Part shown: positions 30,288-41,216 of the stretch, one piece after another
How the letters are laid out: every line of letters begins with the position of its first letter
Position numbering within the stretch: position 1 is the stretch's first letter
NCBI RefSeq assembly: GCF_014218705.1
Contig: NZ_JABBJF010000026.1
Location: forward strand, 1 to 64,000
Reading direction: 5' to 3'
From: Kluyvera sichuanensis
GTDB taxonomy: Bacteria; Pseudomonadota; Gammaproteobacteria; Enterobacterales; Enterobacteriaceae
Length of the DNA: 64,000 nt
The notes under the pieces: generated by a model
Database searches by the model: none
What the model was told of the DNA's origin: nothing
What the model saw: only the letters and a program-made list of their open reading frames with translations
Translations under genes and position numbers: made by a program

Positions 30288-30593
30288 ATTCTCTCCCCTA
30301 AGTTGGCCGGCAACGCACGCCGGAAAATGAAGCTCAGTAATCTGACTAAAAGAGTACCGTTATTTGTGTAATTTTACTACTCATCCGACCACTAATTTTT
30401 GTGCATTTAGTGTTTATTTACATTCATGCCGTAACTGAGTTACATGATTGTTAAATTAATACTAACCATTAGTTAAATTGTGGATTACGGTCATTTTTAT
30501 ACTTTTTTTACACCCCGCCATTCTATTTTTGCGAAATCTTTGCACCCAAAAACCTACGCTTAGCCCATCAACTGAACCATCCGGAGGTGGATT
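30288..30593. promoter_or_regulatory. Divergent ybfA / kdpF regulatory region
   Basis: This 306-nt AT-rich region holds both promoters. The recognisable element is the KdpE site at 30494-30519. No gene was seen. Confidence 0.6.
30494..30519 (+). promoter_or_regulatory. KdpE binding site
   Basis: The T-rich tract running TTTTTATACTTTTTTT and then ACACCCCGCC matches the E. coli KdpE operator as remembered. It lies 75-100 nt upstream of kdpF, where the activator should bind. Confidence 0.75.
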
Positions 30594-30683
30594 GTGACTA
30601 CAGGCGTAATAGCCGGCACGGTGCTGGTGTTCCTGTTACTGGCGTATCTGGTTTATGCCCTTTTCAAGGCGGAGGCGCTGTAA
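30594..30683 (+). CDS. kdpF: Potassium-transporting ATPase small subunit KdpF
   Basis: KdpF is a single-span lipid-like subunit stabilising the KdpABC complex. The 29-aa product (GTG start) [19 protein letters not shown]... aligns with E. coli KdpF. A strong GGAGG lies 7 nt upstream. Its stop overlaps the kdpA start (TAATG). It is too short for most gene callers. Confidence 0.92.
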   Translation: MTTGVIAGTVLVFLLLAYLVYALFKAEAL

Positions 30684-32362
30684 TGGCTGCTCAAGGATTT
30701 TTACTCGTTGCCAGCTTCCTGCTGGTGCTGTTTGTTCTTGCCCGCCCGCTTGGCAAAGTGCTGGCTGGGATGATTAACAACACGCCGCTGCCGGGGCTTG
30801 CCCGCTGTGAAAGCGGGCTCTGGCGCATCATGGGCATTTCCGGTCAGGAGATGAGCTGGGGGCGATATACCATTGCCATCCTGCTGCTGAACCTGGTCGG
30901 GCTGTTGGTGCTGTTTGCCATGCTGATGCTAGAGGGCGTGCTGCCGCTGAATCCACAAAACCTTCCGGGGCTGTCATGGCATCTGGCGCTCAATACCGCC
31001 GTTAGCTTTGTCAGTAACACCAACTGGCAATCCTATAGTGGTGAAACCACCCTGAGCTACTTTAGCCAGATGGTAGGCCTGACGGTGCAGAACTTCCTCT
31101 CTGCCGCCACCGGGATTGCCGTGCTGTTCGCGCTGGTGCGCGCTTTTGCCCGCCATAGCGTGAATACGCTGGGCAATGCCTGGGTCGATATCACCCGTAT
31201 CACGCTGTGGTTGCTGCTACCGATTTCCCTGCTGCTGGCCCTGTTCTTCATCCAGCAAGGGGCGTTACAAAACTTCCTGTCCTACCAGCCATTTACCACC
31301 ATTGAGGGCGCGCATCAGTTGCTACCAATGGGGCCGGTAGCGTCTCAGGAAGCCATTAAAATGCTCGGCACCAACGGCGGCGGCTTCTTTAACGCCAACT
31401 CCTCACATCCGTTTGAGAACCCGACGGCGCTGACCAACTTTGTGCAGATGCTGGCGATTTTCCTCATCCCTGCCGCACTGTGTTTTGCCTTTGGTGACGC
31501 GGTGGGTGATAACCGTCAGGGCCGCGCCATCCTGTGGGCCATGACGCTTATTTTCATCATCTGCGTTGCAGTGGTGATGTGGGCTGAAACTCGCGGTAAC
31601 CCGCACCTGCTCGCCTTCGGTGCCGACAGCAGCATCAATATGGAAGGCAAAGAGAGCCGCTTTGGCATTCTGGCCAGCAGCCTGTACGCCGTGGTGACCA
31701 CCGCTGCCTCATGCGGTGCGGTCAACGCAATGCACGACTCCTTTACCGCACTGGGCGGCATGATCCCGCTGTGGCTGATGCAGATTGGTGAAGTGGTCTT
31801 CGGCGGCGTGGGTTCTGGCCTCTACGGCATGCTGCTGTTCGTCCTGCTGGCGGTATTTATCGCCGGGCTGATGATTGGCCGCACCCCGGAATACCTCGGT
31901 AAAAAAATCGACGTGCCGGAAATGAAGATGACCGCGCTGGCGATTCTGGTTACCCCAACGCTGGTGCTGCTCGGCACAGCGCTGGCGATGATGACCGATG
32001 CAGGCCGCAGCGCGATGGCGAACCCCGGTTCGCACGGCTTTAGCGAAGTGCTGTACGCCGTGTCGTCGGCGGCAAACAACAACGGTAGCGCCTTTGCCGG
32101 TCTTAGCGCCAACACGCCGTTCTGGAACTGTCTGCTGGCCGCGTGCATGTTCCTCGGCCGCTTCGGGGTGATTGTGCCAGTGCTGGCGATTGCCGGTTCA
32201 TTGGTGAGCAAAAAAATTCAGCCCGCCACCTCAGGCACCCTGGCGACCCACGATGCGCTGTTTATCGGCCTGCTGATGGGGACCGTGCTGCTGGTCGGCG
32301 CCCTGACCTTTATTCCCGCGCTGGCGATTGGCCCTGTTGCGGAACATCTTTCCCTGTTTTGA
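30683..32362 (+). CDS. kdpA: Potassium-transporting ATPase subunit KdpA
   Basis: KdpA is the K+-selective channel-like subunit of the high-affinity Kdp pump. The 559-aa product has about ten transmembrane helices. The four selectivity-filter segments are [32 protein letters not shown] and [11 protein letters not shown]. The start is set by the KdpF overlap and the MAAQGFLLV homology; an upstream open frame merely runs through kdpF in another frame. Confidence 0.97.
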   Translation: MAAQGFLLVASFLLVLFVLARPLGKVLAGMINNTPLPGLARCESGLWRIMGISGQEMSWGRYTIAILLLNLVGLLVLFAMLMLEGVLPLNPQNLPGLSWHLALNTAVSFVSNTNWQSYSGETTLSYFSQMVGLTVQNFLSAATGIAVLFALVRAFARHSVNTLGNAWVDITRITLWLLLPISLLLALFFIQQGALQNFLSYQPFTTIEGAHQLLPMGPVASQEAIKMLGTNGGGFFNANSSHPFENPTALTNFVQMLAIFLIPAALCFAFGDAVGDNRQGRAILWAMTLIFIICVAVVMWAETRGNPHLLAFGADSSINMEGKESRFGILASSLYAVVTTAASCGAVNAMHDSFTALGGMIPLWLMQIGEVVFGGVGSGLYGMLLFVLLAVFIAGLMIGRTPEYLGKKIDVPEMKMTALAILVTPTLVLLGTALAMMTDAGRSAMANPGSHGFSEVLYAVSSAANNNGSAFAGLSANTPFWNCLLAACMFLGRFGVIVPVLAIAGSLVSKKIQPATSGTLATHDALFIGLLMGTVLLVGALTFIPALAIGPVAEHLSLF

Positions 32363-32382
32363 GTGATGCGGAGCTATTGGTT

Positions 32383-34431
32383 ATGAGTCGCAAACAACTG
32401 GCCCTGTTCGAACCGTCTCTGGTTCGCCAGGCGTTGATCGATGCCGTGAAAAAACTGAGCCCGACCATTCAGTGGCGCAACCCGGTGATGTTTATCGTCT
32501 GGGTAGGCAGCGTGCTCACCAGCGGACTGGCCGCCGCCATGGCGCTGGGCACCCTGCCCGGCAATGCGTGGTTTAGCGGCGCTATCGCGCTGTGGCTATG
32601 GTTTACCGTGCTGTTCGCCAACTTTGCCGAAGCGATGGCGGAAGGCCGCAGCAAGGCGCAGGCGAACAGCCTGAAAGGGGTGAAGAAAACGGCGTTTGCC
32701 CGCAAACTGCGCGAAGCCCGCTACGGTGCCGCGATGGATCACGTTCCGGCAGATGAACTGCGCAAAGGCGACGTGGTGCTGGTCGAAGCCGGGGATATCA
32801 TTCCCTGCGATGGTGAAGTCATTGAGGGCGGCGCATCGGTGGATGAAAGCGCTATTACCGGGGAATCAGCTCCGGTTATCCGTGAGTCCGGCGGCGACTT
32901 TGCTTCGGTGACCGGTGGGACGCGCATCCTCTCCGACTGGCTGGTCGTGCGCTGCAGCGTGAACCCTGGCGAAACCTTCCTTGACCGGATGATCGCCATG
33001 GTCGAAGGCGCGCAGCGTCGTAAAACGCCTAACGAAATTGCCCTGACCATCTTGCTGGTCGCGCTGACTATCGTGTTCCTGCTGGCGACCGCCACCATCT
33101 GGCCGTTCTCCGCCTGGAGCGGTACGCCGATTAGCGTCACCGTGCTGGTCGCCCTGCTGGTGTGCCTGATTCCGACCACCATCGGCGGCCTGCTTTCCGC
33201 CATCGGCGTGGCCGGGATGAGCCGTATGCTCGGCGCCAACGTGATCGCCACCAGCGGTCGTGCGGTCGAAGCAGCGGGCGACGTTGACGTGCTGCTGCTG
33301 GATAAAACCGGCACCATCACGCTCGGTAACCGTCAGGCTTCCCAGTTCCTGCCAGCCGATGGCGTGGACGAAAAAACGCTGGCCGATGCCGCGCAGCTGT
33401 CATCGCTGGCGGACGAAACGCCGGAAGGCCGCAGCATCGTGGTACTGGCGAAACAGCGCTTTAATCTGCGCGAGCGGGATCTGCAAACGCTGCATGCCAC
33501 CTTCGTACCCTTTACCGCCCAAAGCCGCATGAGCGGGATCAACATTGACAACCGCCTGATTCGTAAAGGCTCCGTCGATGCTATCCGCCGCCATATCGAA
33601 AGCAACGGTGGCAGCTTCCCGCAGGATGTGGAGCAGAAAGTGGAGAGCGTTGCCCGCCTGGGTGCCACCCCACTGGTGGTGGCTGAAGGGGCGCGGGTAC
33701 TTGGCGTGATATCCCTGAAAGATATCGTCAAAGGCGGCATTAAAGAGCGCTTCGCTCAGCTGCGCAAAATGGGTATCAAGACGGTGATGATCACCGGCGA
33801 CAACCGTCTCACCGCCGCCGCCATCGCCGCCGAAGCGGGCGTGGATGACTTCCTGGCCGAAGCGACACCGGAGGCCAAACTGGCGCTGATTCGTCAGTAT
33901 CAGTCCGAAGGCCGCATGGTGGCGATGACCGGCGACGGCACCAACGATGCCCCGGCGCTGGCGCAGGCCGACGTGGCGGTAGCAATGAACTCCGGGACCC
34001 AGGCAGCGAAAGAGGCTGGCAACATGGTGGATCTGGACTCGAACCCCACCAAGCTGATTGAAGTGGTGCATATCGGTAAGCAGATGCTGATGACCCGTGG
34101 TTCGCTGACCACCTTCAGTATTGCCAACGACGTTGCCAAGTACTTCGCCATTATTCCGGCGGCGTTCGCGGCAAGCTGGCCGCAGCTGGGCGTGCTCAAC
34201 ATCATGCACCTGCACTCGCCAGACTCGGCGATTCTGAGCGCGGTGATTTTCAACGCCCTGATTATCGTCTTCCTGCTGCCGCTAGCGCTGAAAGGGGTGA
34301 GCTACCGTCCGCTCTCCGCCTCGGCGATGCTGCGCCGTAACCTGTGGATTTACGGTGCGGGTGGTCTGGTTGTGCCGTTTATCGGCATCAAAGTTATCGA
34401 TTTACTGCTGACCCTGTTGGGTCTGGTCTGA
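32383..34431 (+). CDS. kdpB: Potassium-transporting P-type ATPase subunit KdpB
   Basis: KdpB is the catalytic P-type ATPase subunit. ATG 32383 ([13 protein letters not shown]) gives 682 aa, as in E. coli; the open frame extends into kdpA. The actuator TGES (ITGESAPV), the phosphorylated aspartate in [14 protein letters not shown] (D307 by E. coli numbering) and the hinge [12 protein letters not shown] are all present. The SxA/SPxS regulatory serine region (ITGES) looks standard. Confidence 0.98.
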   Translation: MSRKQLALFEPSLVRQALIDAVKKLSPTIQWRNPVMFIVWVGSVLTSGLAAAMALGTLPGNAWFSGAIALWLWFTVLFANFAEAMAEGRSKAQANSLKGVKKTAFARKLREARYGAAMDHVPADELRKGDVVLVEAGDIIPCDGEVIEGGASVDESAITGESAPVIRESGGDFASVTGGTRILSDWLVVRCSVNPGETFLDRMIAMVEGAQRRKTPNEIALTILLVALTIVFLLATATIWPFSAWSGTPISVTVLVALLVCLIPTTIGGLLSAIGVAGMSRMLGANVIATSGRAVEAAGDVDVLLLDKTGTITLGNRQASQFLPADGVDEKTLADAAQLSSLADETPEGRSIVVLAKQRFNLRERDLQTLHATFVPFTAQSRMSGINIDNRLIRKGSVDAIRRHIESNGGSFPQDVEQKVESVARLGATPLVVAEGARVLGVISLKDIVKGGIKERFAQLRKMGIKTVMITGDNRLTAAAIAAEAGVDDFLAEATPEAKLALIRQYQSEGRMVAMTGDGTNDAPALAQADVAVAMNSGTQAAKEAGNMVDLDSNPTKLIEVVHIGKQMLMTRGSLTTFSIANDVAKYFAIIPAAFAASWPQLGVLNIMHLHSPDSAILSAVIFNALIIVFLLPLALKGVSYRPLSASAMLRRNLWIYGAGGLVVPFIGIKVIDLLLTLLGLV

Positions 34432-34441
34432 GGAAATAGAC

Positions 34442-35017
34442 ATGTCTGCATTACGTCCTGCCATCGTGATTTTTCTGTTCCTGACGCTTATCACCGGGGG
34501 GCTCTACCCTCTGCTGACCACCGCGCTGGGGCAGTGGTTCTTTCCGGCACAGTCGGGAGGGTCGTTGATTATCGAAAACCATGAAATTCGCGGATCGTAC
34601 CTGATCGGGCAGAACTTTACCGATCCCCGCTATTTCCAGGGCCGCCCTTCGGCGACGTCGGACTCCCCGGATAACCCGATGGCATCCGGCGGCAGCAACC
34701 TGGCGGGCAGCAACCCGGCGCTGGATAAACAGTTTACCGACCGCATCACCGCGCTGCGCGCCGCTAACCCGGAAGCCAGCCGCGAGGTGCCGGTGGAACT
34801 GGTTACCGCCTCCGCCAGCGGGCTGGACCCTAACCTGACGCCAGCCGCCGCGTTGTGGCAGGTGCCGCGTATCGCCAAAGCGCGCAACGTCCCGGCAGAG
34901 TGGCTGCGTAAAGAGGTCGAAGCGGCGACAAACTCTCCGCTGCTCGGCTTTCTCGGACAACCTGTGGTAAATATTACTAAGCTGAATATGGCGCTGGATG
35001 CCCACAAGGATAACTGA
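34442..35017 (+). CDS. kdpC: Potassium-transporting ATPase subunit KdpC
   Basis: KdpC is a single-span subunit bridging KdpA and KdpB. The 191-aa product has an N-terminal transmembrane helix (about 7-29) and conserved [29 protein letters not shown] and [13 protein letters not shown]. It lies 10 nt after kdpB, and its TGA overlaps the kdpD ATG. Confidence 0.97.
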   Translation: MSALRPAIVIFLFLTLITGGLYPLLTTALGQWFFPAQSGGSLIIENHEIRGSYLIGQNFTDPRYFQGRPSATSDSPDNPMASGGSNLAGSNPALDKQFTDRITALRAANPEASREVPVELVTASASGLDPNLTPAAALWQVPRIAKARNVPAEWLRKEVEAATNSPLLGFLGQPVVNITKLNMALDAHKDN

Positions 35018-37707
35018 TGATGACCGACGAGCCGCTGCGTCCCAACCCGGATCGCCTGCTGGAACAAGCCACCGAAGCTCACCGCGGCAAGCTGAAGATT
35101 TTCTTCGGTGCCTGTGCTGGCGTGGGAAAAACCTGGGCGATGCTGGCCGAGGCGCAGCGTCTGCGGTCGCAAGGGCTGGATATTCTGGCGGGCGTGGTGG
35201 AGACGCACGGGCGTAAGGAGACCGCCGCGATGCTCAGCGGTCTCACTCTCCTGCCACCAAAGCGCAGTGCCTATCGTGGGCGCTACGTTTATGAGTTCGA
35301 CCTCGATGCCGCCCTCGCCCGCCGTCCGGCGTTGGTGTTAATGGACGAACTCGCGCACAGCAATGCGCCCGGCTCACGCCACCCTAAACGCTGGCAGGAC
35401 ATTGATGAACTGCTGGAGGCGGGCATCGATGTTTTCACCACCGTTAACGTTCAGCACCTGGAAAGCCTCAACGACATCGTCAGCGGCGTAACCGGCATTC
35501 AGGTACGCGAAACGGTGCCTGACCCCTTTTTTGATGCCGCCGATGAGGTGGTGCTCGTCGACCTTCCCCCGGACGATCTGCGCCAGCGCCTGAACGAAGG
35601 AAAGGTCTATCTTGCCGGGCAGGCCGAACGCGCCATCGAGAACTTTTTTCGCAAAGGTAACCTGATTGCCCTGCGTGAACTGGCGCTGCGCCGCACCGCC
35701 GACCGCGTGGACGATCAGATGCGTGCCTGGCGCGATGGCCAGGGGCAAGAAAAAGTCTGGCACACCCGCGATGCCATTTTGCTGTGCATCGGTCACCACA
35801 GCGGCAGCGAAAAGCTGGTGCGCTCTGCTGCCCGGCTGGCGGCCCGCCTTGGCAGCGCCTGGCATGCCGTCTATGTCGAAACCCCGACCCTACACCGACT
35901 GCCTGAGCCGCAGCGCCGAGCCATTCTCAACGCCTTGCGTCTGGCGCAGGAGCTGGGCGCTGAAACGGCCACGCTTTCAGAGCCATCGGAAGAGGCTGCA
36001 GTCATCCGCTACGCGCGCGAGCACAACCTTGGCAAAATCGTGATTGGCCGCCAGAAAAAGCGCCACTGGTGGCGAGGTGAACGCTTTGGCGAACGCATCT
36101 CCCGCCACGCGCCAGAGCTGGATCTGCTGGTCGTCGGCGTCGATGAATCGCCCCTTCCCCTGCCGGAGCGGGCGCGCGATCAACGGCCGTTTATGGATAA
36201 GTGGCGGGTGCAGATCCGCGGCTGCCTGGTGGCACTGGGGCTGTGTGCCGGTATTACGCTGATTGCCGATCAATTTCTGATGGCCTTTGAGGCCGCCAAC
36301 CTGGTGATGCTGTATCTGCTGGGCGTGGTGATCGTCGCGCTGTTTTACGGCCGCTGGCCGTCGGTGCTCGCCACGGTGATTAACGTGGTTAGCTTCGATC
36401 TCTTTTTCATTGCCCCGCGCGGGACGCTCGCCGTCTCTGACGTGCAGTACCTGCTCACTTTTGGCGTGATGCTCACCGTGGGTCTGGTTATCGGTAATCT
36501 CACCGCCGGCGTGCGCTATCAGGCGCGGGTGGCGCGCTATCGCGAACAGCGCACGCGCCATCTTTATGAGATGTCCAAAGCGCTTGCCGTGGGTCGCAAC
36601 ACCCACGATATCGCCCACACCTGCGAGCAGTATATTCGCACCACCTTCCATGCGCGCAGCCAGGTACTGATGCCGGATGAACAGGGGAAGCTGACGTCGC
36701 TGACCCACCAGGAAGGTATGACGCCGTGGGATGACGCCATCGCTCACTGGAGCTTTGATAAAGGGCTGCCAGCGGGGGCGGGAACCGATACCCTGCCCGG
36801 CGTACCGTACCTGATCCTGCCCCTGCGTAGCGCCGATAAAACCCACGGGCTTATCGTGGTCGAGCCCAATAACCTGCGCCAGTTGATGATCCCCGAGCAG
36901 CAGCGGCTGCTGGAAACCTTCACCCTACTGGTCGCCAGCGCACTGGAACGCCTGGCGTTGACCGAAAGTGAGGAGCAATCGCGACTTATCAGCGCCCGCG
37001 AAAGCCTGCGCAATTCACTGCTGGCGGCGCTTTCTCACGATCTACGTACGCCGCTGACCGTGCTGTTCGGTCAGGCGGAAATCCTGACGCTCGACCTTGC
37101 CAGCAGTGGCTCACCGTACGCCCCGCAGGCCAATGAAATTCGCCAACACGTGCTCAATACCACGCGACTGGTCAATAATTTGCTGGATATGGCGCGGCTG
37201 CAATCGGGCGGCTTTAATCTGAATAAAGAGTGGCTGACGCTCGAGGAAGTGGTCGGTAGCGCGCTGCGTATGCTGGAACCAAGCCTTAACGGTCGGCATA
37301 TCGCCCTCTCCCTCCCCGACCCGTTGATGCTGGTCCACATCGACGGCCCACTGTTTGAACGTGTGCTGATTAACCTGCTGGAAAACGCCGTGAAGTATGC
37401 CGGTCACGACGCCGAGATAGGTATCGCCGCCGCTACCAAAGATGACCATCTGTTGCTCGACGTCTGGGACAGCGGCCCGGGCATTCCCGGCGGGCAGGAA
37501 GAGCATATTTTTGCCAAGTTTACCCGTGGGCATAAAGAGTCCGCGATCCCCGGCGTCGGCCTGGGGCTGGCTATCTGCCAGGCGATTGTCGATATTCACG
37601 GCGGGACGCTCTCCGCCAGCAACCGCCCGGAAGGCGGCGCCTGTTTTCGTGTTACACTTCCGTTAGAACAACCACCTGAACTTGATGAGGGACACGACGG
37701 CCTGTGA
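35017..37707 (+). CDS. kdpD: Osmosensitive K+ channel histidine kinase KdpD
   Basis: KdpD is the membrane sensor kinase for potassium limitation. Domains in order in the 896-aa product: the KdpD N-terminal domain with Walker A GACAGVGKTW (about 30-230); a Usp-like domain (about 250-370); four transmembrane helices (about 400-495); a GAF-like domain; HisKA with SHDLRTPLT (His near 675); and HATPase_c with NLLENAVKYAG and GVGLGLAI. A second ATG at 35020 better matches E. coli, but the first has better AAGGA spacing. It overlaps kdpC by 1 nt and kdpE by 4 nt. Confidence 0.97.
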   Translation: MMTDEPLRPNPDRLLEQATEAHRGKLKIFFGACAGVGKTWAMLAEAQRLRSQGLDILAGVVETHGRKETAAMLSGLTLLPPKRSAYRGRYVYEFDLDAALARRPALVLMDELAHSNAPGSRHPKRWQDIDELLEAGIDVFTTVNVQHLESLNDIVSGVTGIQVRETVPDPFFDAADEVVLVDLPPDDLRQRLNEGKVYLAGQAERAIENFFRKGNLIALRELALRRTADRVDDQMRAWRDGQGQEKVWHTRDAILLCIGHHSGSEKLVRSAARLAARLGSAWHAVYVETPTLHRLPEPQRRAILNALRLAQELGAETATLSEPSEEAAVIRYAREHNLGKIVIGRQKKRHWWRGERFGERISRHAPELDLLVVGVDESPLPLPERARDQRPFMDKWRVQIRGCLVALGLCAGITLIADQFLMAFEAANLVMLYLLGVVIVALFYGRWPSVLATVINVVSFDLFFIAPRGTLAVSDVQYLLTFGVMLTVGLVIGNLTAGVRYQARVARYREQRTRHLYEMSKALAVGRNTHDIAHTCEQYIRTTFHARSQVLMPDEQGKLTSLTHQEGMTPWDDAIAHWSFDKGLPAGAGTDTLPGVPYLILPLRSADKTHGLIVVEPNNLRQLMIPEQQRLLETFTLLVASALERLALTESEEQSRLISARESLRNSLLAALSHDLRTPLTVLFGQAEILTLDLASSGSPYAPQANEIRQHVLNTTRLVNNLLDMARLQSGGFNLNKEWLTLEEVVGSALRMLEPSLNGRHIALSLPDPLMLVHIDGPLFERVLINLLENAVKYAGHDAEIGIAAATKDDHLLLDVWDSGPGIPGGQEEHIFAKFTRGHKESAIPGVGLGLAICQAIVDIHGGTLSASNRPEGGACFRVTLPLEQPPELDEGHDGL

Positions 37708-38381
37708 CCAGCGTTTTAATTGTTGAAGATGAACAAGCGATCCGCCGTTTTCTGCGCACCGCGCTGGAAGCGGATGAACTGCGCGTTTTTGATGCCCCTA
37801 CGCTCCAGCGAGGCCTGCTGGAAGCCGCGACGCGCAAGCCTGACCTGATCATTCTCGACCTCGGCCTGCCCGACGGGGACGGGCTGGATTTTATCCGCGA
37901 CATTCGTCAGTGGAGCCCGGTACCGATTATTGTGCTGTCGGCGCGCAGCGAAGAGAGCGATAAAATTGCCGCGCTCGACGCGGGCGCAGATGACTATCTC
38001 AGCAAACCTTTTGGTATCGGCGAACTTCAGGCTCGTCTGCGCGTCGCGCTGCGACGTCATGCGGGCAGCCAACCGAACGACCCGATCGTCACGTTCTCGG
38101 ATACCACCGTCGACCTTGCCGCCCGTCGTATCACGCGCGGCGGTGAAGAAATTCACCTCACCCCTATTGAGTTCCGCCTGCTGGCAGTGCTGCTCAACAA
38201 TGCGGGGAAGGTGCTCACCCAACGCCAGCTACTCAATCAGGTCTGGGGGCCAAATGCTGTGGAGCATAGTCACTATTTGCGCATTTATATGGGGCACCTG
38301 CGCCAGAAGCTGGAAATAGATCCCGCGCGCCCTCAGCATTTATTAACCGAAACCGGAATTGGCTATCGGTTTATGTTATGA
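37704..38381 (+). CDS. kdpE: Two-component response regulator KdpE
   Basis: KdpE is an OmpR/PhoB-family activator of kdpFABC. The 225-aa product starts at a GTG inside the kdpD stop (GTGA). The receiver domain has the acidic pocket VEDE, phospho-acceptor D52 (LDLGLPDGDG) and the K of SKPFG. The winged-helix output domain spans about 125-225 (LTPIEFRLLAVLLNNAGKVL). Confidence 0.97.
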   Translation: MTSVLIVEDEQAIRRFLRTALEADELRVFDAPTLQRGLLEAATRKPDLIILDLGLPDGDGLDFIRDIRQWSPVPIIVLSARSEESDKIAALDAGADDYLSKPFGIGELQARLRVALRRHAGSQPNDPIVTFSDTTVDLAARRITRGGEEIHLTPIEFRLLAVLLNNAGKVLTQRQLLNQVWGPNAVEHSHYLRIYMGHLRQKLEIDPARPQHLLTETGIGYRFML

Positions 38382-38659
38382 ATACTTATTCATAATTCTT
38401 GCTTTCTTCAATTATTATTCCATAAATACATTAACCCTAAGCCGCGAAATATTACCGCGGCGTCACCACCGTTATTTAAACTAAATATTAAACAGTTTAT
38501 TTACAACATTGAAACAATACAGCATTTAATCCTGGCATCACCCCTACCAATAATGGATAATTTCACTATTGATCTTGTTATGTTGATCATCCTCACAGTT
38601 TTAAGACCATTCAGAGATAAAATGACTCCGCTTTAAGATATTCATCGAAGGTATACGAA
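38382..38659 (+). promoter_or_regulatory. kdpE-speFL intergenic region
   Basis: This 278-nt AT-rich stretch must hold the speF promoter. GAAGG lies about 10 nt upstream of the speFL ATG. No gene or RNA was seen in the first 250 nt. Confidence 0.5.
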
Positions 38660-38764
38660 ATGGAAAACAATAACCGATTGATGCCTCATATTCGACGGAC
38701 AACACATATTATGATGTTTGCCCATCGCAATAGTTTCGATTTTCACTTCTTTAACGCCCGATAA
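38660..38764 (+). CDS. speFL: SpeFL ornithine-sensing arrest leader peptide
   Basis: The 34-aa leader peptide ends RNSFDFHFFNAR, as the E. coli SpeFL arrest peptide does. In E. coli and Salmonella, L-ornithine traps the translating ribosome on this peptide, which relieves Rho-dependent termination and induces speF-potE. The N-terminal half (MENNNRLMPHIRRTTHIMMF) differs slightly from E. coli, while the C-terminal sensor is unchanged. It lies 256 nt upstream of speF. It is too short for usual gene callers. Confidence 0.92.
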   Translation: MENNNRLMPHIRRTTHIMMFAHRNSFDFHFFNAR

Positions 38765-39020
38765 GTCTCCTGACTTCGGGCGCCTCGCAGTTATTCCCTG
38801 CTAATACGGGCTTACGCCTGTAGCCAGCGCTCGCTCTGACAAACCCATACCCTAGGGTATAAAGCTTCCGGCCACCGGACCGGCTGGGTTTGCCACATTC
38901 CAAAAAAGCTCACGCCCTGACGTTATTGTCAGCGAGATCGTTTTGCTTTTTTTCCGGCGATATCAATTTCTCATTCGGGAAATTGAGGGACTGCTATTAC
39001 CTAAAATAAAGAGATGAAAA
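38765..39020 (+). promoter_or_regulatory. Structured speF leader RNA
   Basis: The mRNA leader between speFL and speF contains an 8-bp long-range stem (38840-38847 with 38885-38892). Inside it lie the palindrome TACCCTAGGGTA (38848-38859) and a CCGG-rich hairpin. A further stem CTGAC/GTCAG (38917-38932) is followed by a T-rich tract. Rho-dependent control is known in E. coli; which structure matters here is inferred. Confidence 0.6.
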
Positions 39021-41216
39021 ATGTCTGAATTAAAAATTGCCGTAAGCCGTACTTGCCCGGACTGTTTTACTACTCAGCGTAGTATTATCAATACCTGCGA
39101 CACTCACTTTATTGATGTTGCTGCTGCCGTATTATCTATTGAAGACGTTGAGTGTGGTAAACTCGATGAAATAGACGCGACGGGTTATAACCTGCCAGTA
39201 TTTATTGCTATTAATAAAGACCAAATTGTTCCCGCCGAATATCTCTCACGTATTCAAGGGGTATTTGAGCATGACGAAACCCGCAACGACTTCTATGGTC
39301 GCCAACTGGAATCGGCGGCACACAAGTATGAAGTGAATCTGCGCCCACCGTTCTTTAGCGCGCTGGTCGATTACGTCGCGCAGGGTAACAGCGCGTTTGA
39401 CTGCCCAGGGCATCAGGGTGGTGAATTCTTCCGTCGTCACCCTTCCGGCAACCAGTTTGTTGAATACTTTGGCGAAACCCTGTTCCGCTCTGACCTTTGC
39501 AACGCCGACGTGGCAATGGGTGACCTGCTGATCCACGAAGGCGCGCCGTGCATTGCGCAGCAGCACGCGGCCAAAGTGTTTAACGCTGACAAAACTTACT
39601 TCGTCCTGAACGGTACCTCTTCTTCTAACAAAGTGGTGCTGAATGCCCTGCTCACTCCGGGTGACCTGGTGCTGTTTGACCGCAACAACCACAAATCCAA
39701 CCACCACGGCGCGCTGTTACAGGCGGGGGCCACGCCAATTTATCTGGAAACCGCACGTAACCCGTACGGCTTTATCGGCGGTATCGACGCCCACTGCTTT
39801 GAAGAGCGCTATCTGCGTGAACTGATTGCTGAAGTCGCACCAAACCGCGCGCGCAATCAGCGTCCTTTCCGCCTGGCGGTCATTCAGCTCGGCACCTACG
39901 ACGGCACGATTTATAACGCTCGTCAGGTGGTGGATAAAATTGGTCATCTTTGCGACTACATTCTGTTCGACTCCGCGTGGGTCGGCTACGAACAGTTTAT
40001 TCCGATGATGGCCGACTGCTCGCCGCTGCTGCTTGAGCTTAACGAAAACGATCCAGGGATTCTGGTCACCCAGTCGGTGCATAAACAGCAGGCGGGCTTC
40101 TCTCAGACTTCGCAAATTCACAAAAAAGATAGCCATATCAAAGGCCAGCAGCGCTATGTTCCGCATAAGCGTCTTAATAACGCCTTTATGATGCACGCCT
40201 CCACCAGCCCGTTCTACCCGCTGTTTGCCGCGCTGGACGTGAACGCCCGCATGCATGAAGGTCAGGCAGGCCGCAACATGTGGATGGACTGCGTCTCCAA
40301 CGGTATCGAAGCGCGTAAGCTGATCCTCGATAACTGCCACCATATTCGCCCGTTCGTGCCTGCCGAGATTGACGGTAAACCATGGCAGTCCTGGCCGACC
40401 GAGACCATTGCTAACGATCTGCGTTTCTTCCACTTTGTCCCAGGCGAACGCTGGCACGGTTTTGAAGGCTACGCCGAACATCAGTACTTTGTCGACCCAT
40501 GCAAATTGCTGCTGACCACGCCGGGCATCAACGGTGAAGGTGAATATGACACCTTTGGCGTACCGGCAACCATTCTGGCGAACTACCTGCGCGAGCACGG
40601 CGTAGTACCGGAAAAATGCGACCTCAACTCCATCCTGTTCCTGCTGACGCCAGCGGAAGATATGGCCAAGTTGCAACAGCTTGTGGCTCTGCTGGTTCGT
40701 TTCGAAACGCTGCTGGAAGCCGATGCGCCGCTGCAAGAGGTTCTGCCATCGCTCTACGGCCAGCATAAAGACCGCTATGCCGGTTACACCCTGCGCCAGC
40801 TGTGTCAGGAAATGCACGATCTGTACGCACGCCACAACGTGAAACAGCTGCAAAAAGAGATGTTCCGTAAATCACACTTCCCACGCGTCAGCATGAACCC
40901 GCAGGATGCCAACTACGCTTACCTTCGTGGTCAGGTTGAGCTGGTACCGCTGTCAATGGCAGAAGGCAAAATCGCCGCCGAAGGTGCTCTGCCGTATCCT
41001 CCAGGCGTGCTGTGCGTTGTTCCTGGGGAAATCTGGGGTGACTCCGTTCTGCGTTACTTCAAAGCCCTGGAAGAAGGCATCAACCTGCTGCCGGGCTTCG
41101 CGCCAGAGCTGCAAGGGGTTTATATCCAGGAACACGACGGCCGCAAAGAAGTGTGGTGCAACGTGATTGAGACTCAGCAGCCGCAGCCTGCCCTGCTGAA
41201 AGGGGAGAAATTATGA
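39021..41216 (+). CDS. speF: Inducible ornithine decarboxylase SpeF
   Basis: SpeF is a PLP enzyme decarboxylating ornithine to putrescine with proton consumption, an acid-stress response. The 731-aa product has an N-terminal wing domain (about 1-110), a large PLP domain with DCPGHQGG and the PLP lysine in QSVHKQQAGFSQTSQIH (near residue 355), and a C-terminal domain with PYPPGV. Its TGA overlaps the potE ATG (ATGA), which couples enzyme and antiporter. Confidence 0.98.
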   Translation: MSELKIAVSRTCPDCFTTQRSIINTCDTHFIDVAAAVLSIEDVECGKLDEIDATGYNLPVFIAINKDQIVPAEYLSRIQGVFEHDETRNDFYGRQLESAAHKYEVNLRPPFFSALVDYVAQGNSAFDCPGHQGGEFFRRHPSGNQFVEYFGETLFRSDLCNADVAMGDLLIHEGAPCIAQQHAAKVFNADKTYFVLNGTSSSNKVVLNALLTPGDLVLFDRNNHKSNHHGALLQAGATPIYLETARNPYGFIGGIDAHCFEERYLRELIAEVAPNRARNQRPFRLAVIQLGTYDGTIYNARQVVDKIGHLCDYILFDSAWVGYEQFIPMMADCSPLLLELNENDPGILVTQSVHKQQAGFSQTSQIHKKDSHIKGQQRYVPHKRLNNAFMMHASTSPFYPLFAALDVNARMHEGQAGRNMWMDCVSNGIEARKLILDNCHHIRPFVPAEIDGKPWQSWPTETIANDLRFFHFVPGERWHGFEGYAEHQYFVDPCKLLLTTPGINGEGEYDTFGVPATILANYLREHGVVPEKCDLNSILFLLTPAEDMAKLQQLVALLVRFETLLEADAPLQEVLPSLYGQHKDRYAGYTLRQLCQEMHDLYARHNVKQLQKEMFRKSHFPRVSMNPQDANYAYLRGQVELVPLSMAEGKIAAEGALPYPPGVLCVVPGEIWGDSVLRYFKALEEGINLLPGFAPELQGVYIQEHDGRKEVWCNVIETQQPQPALLKGEKL

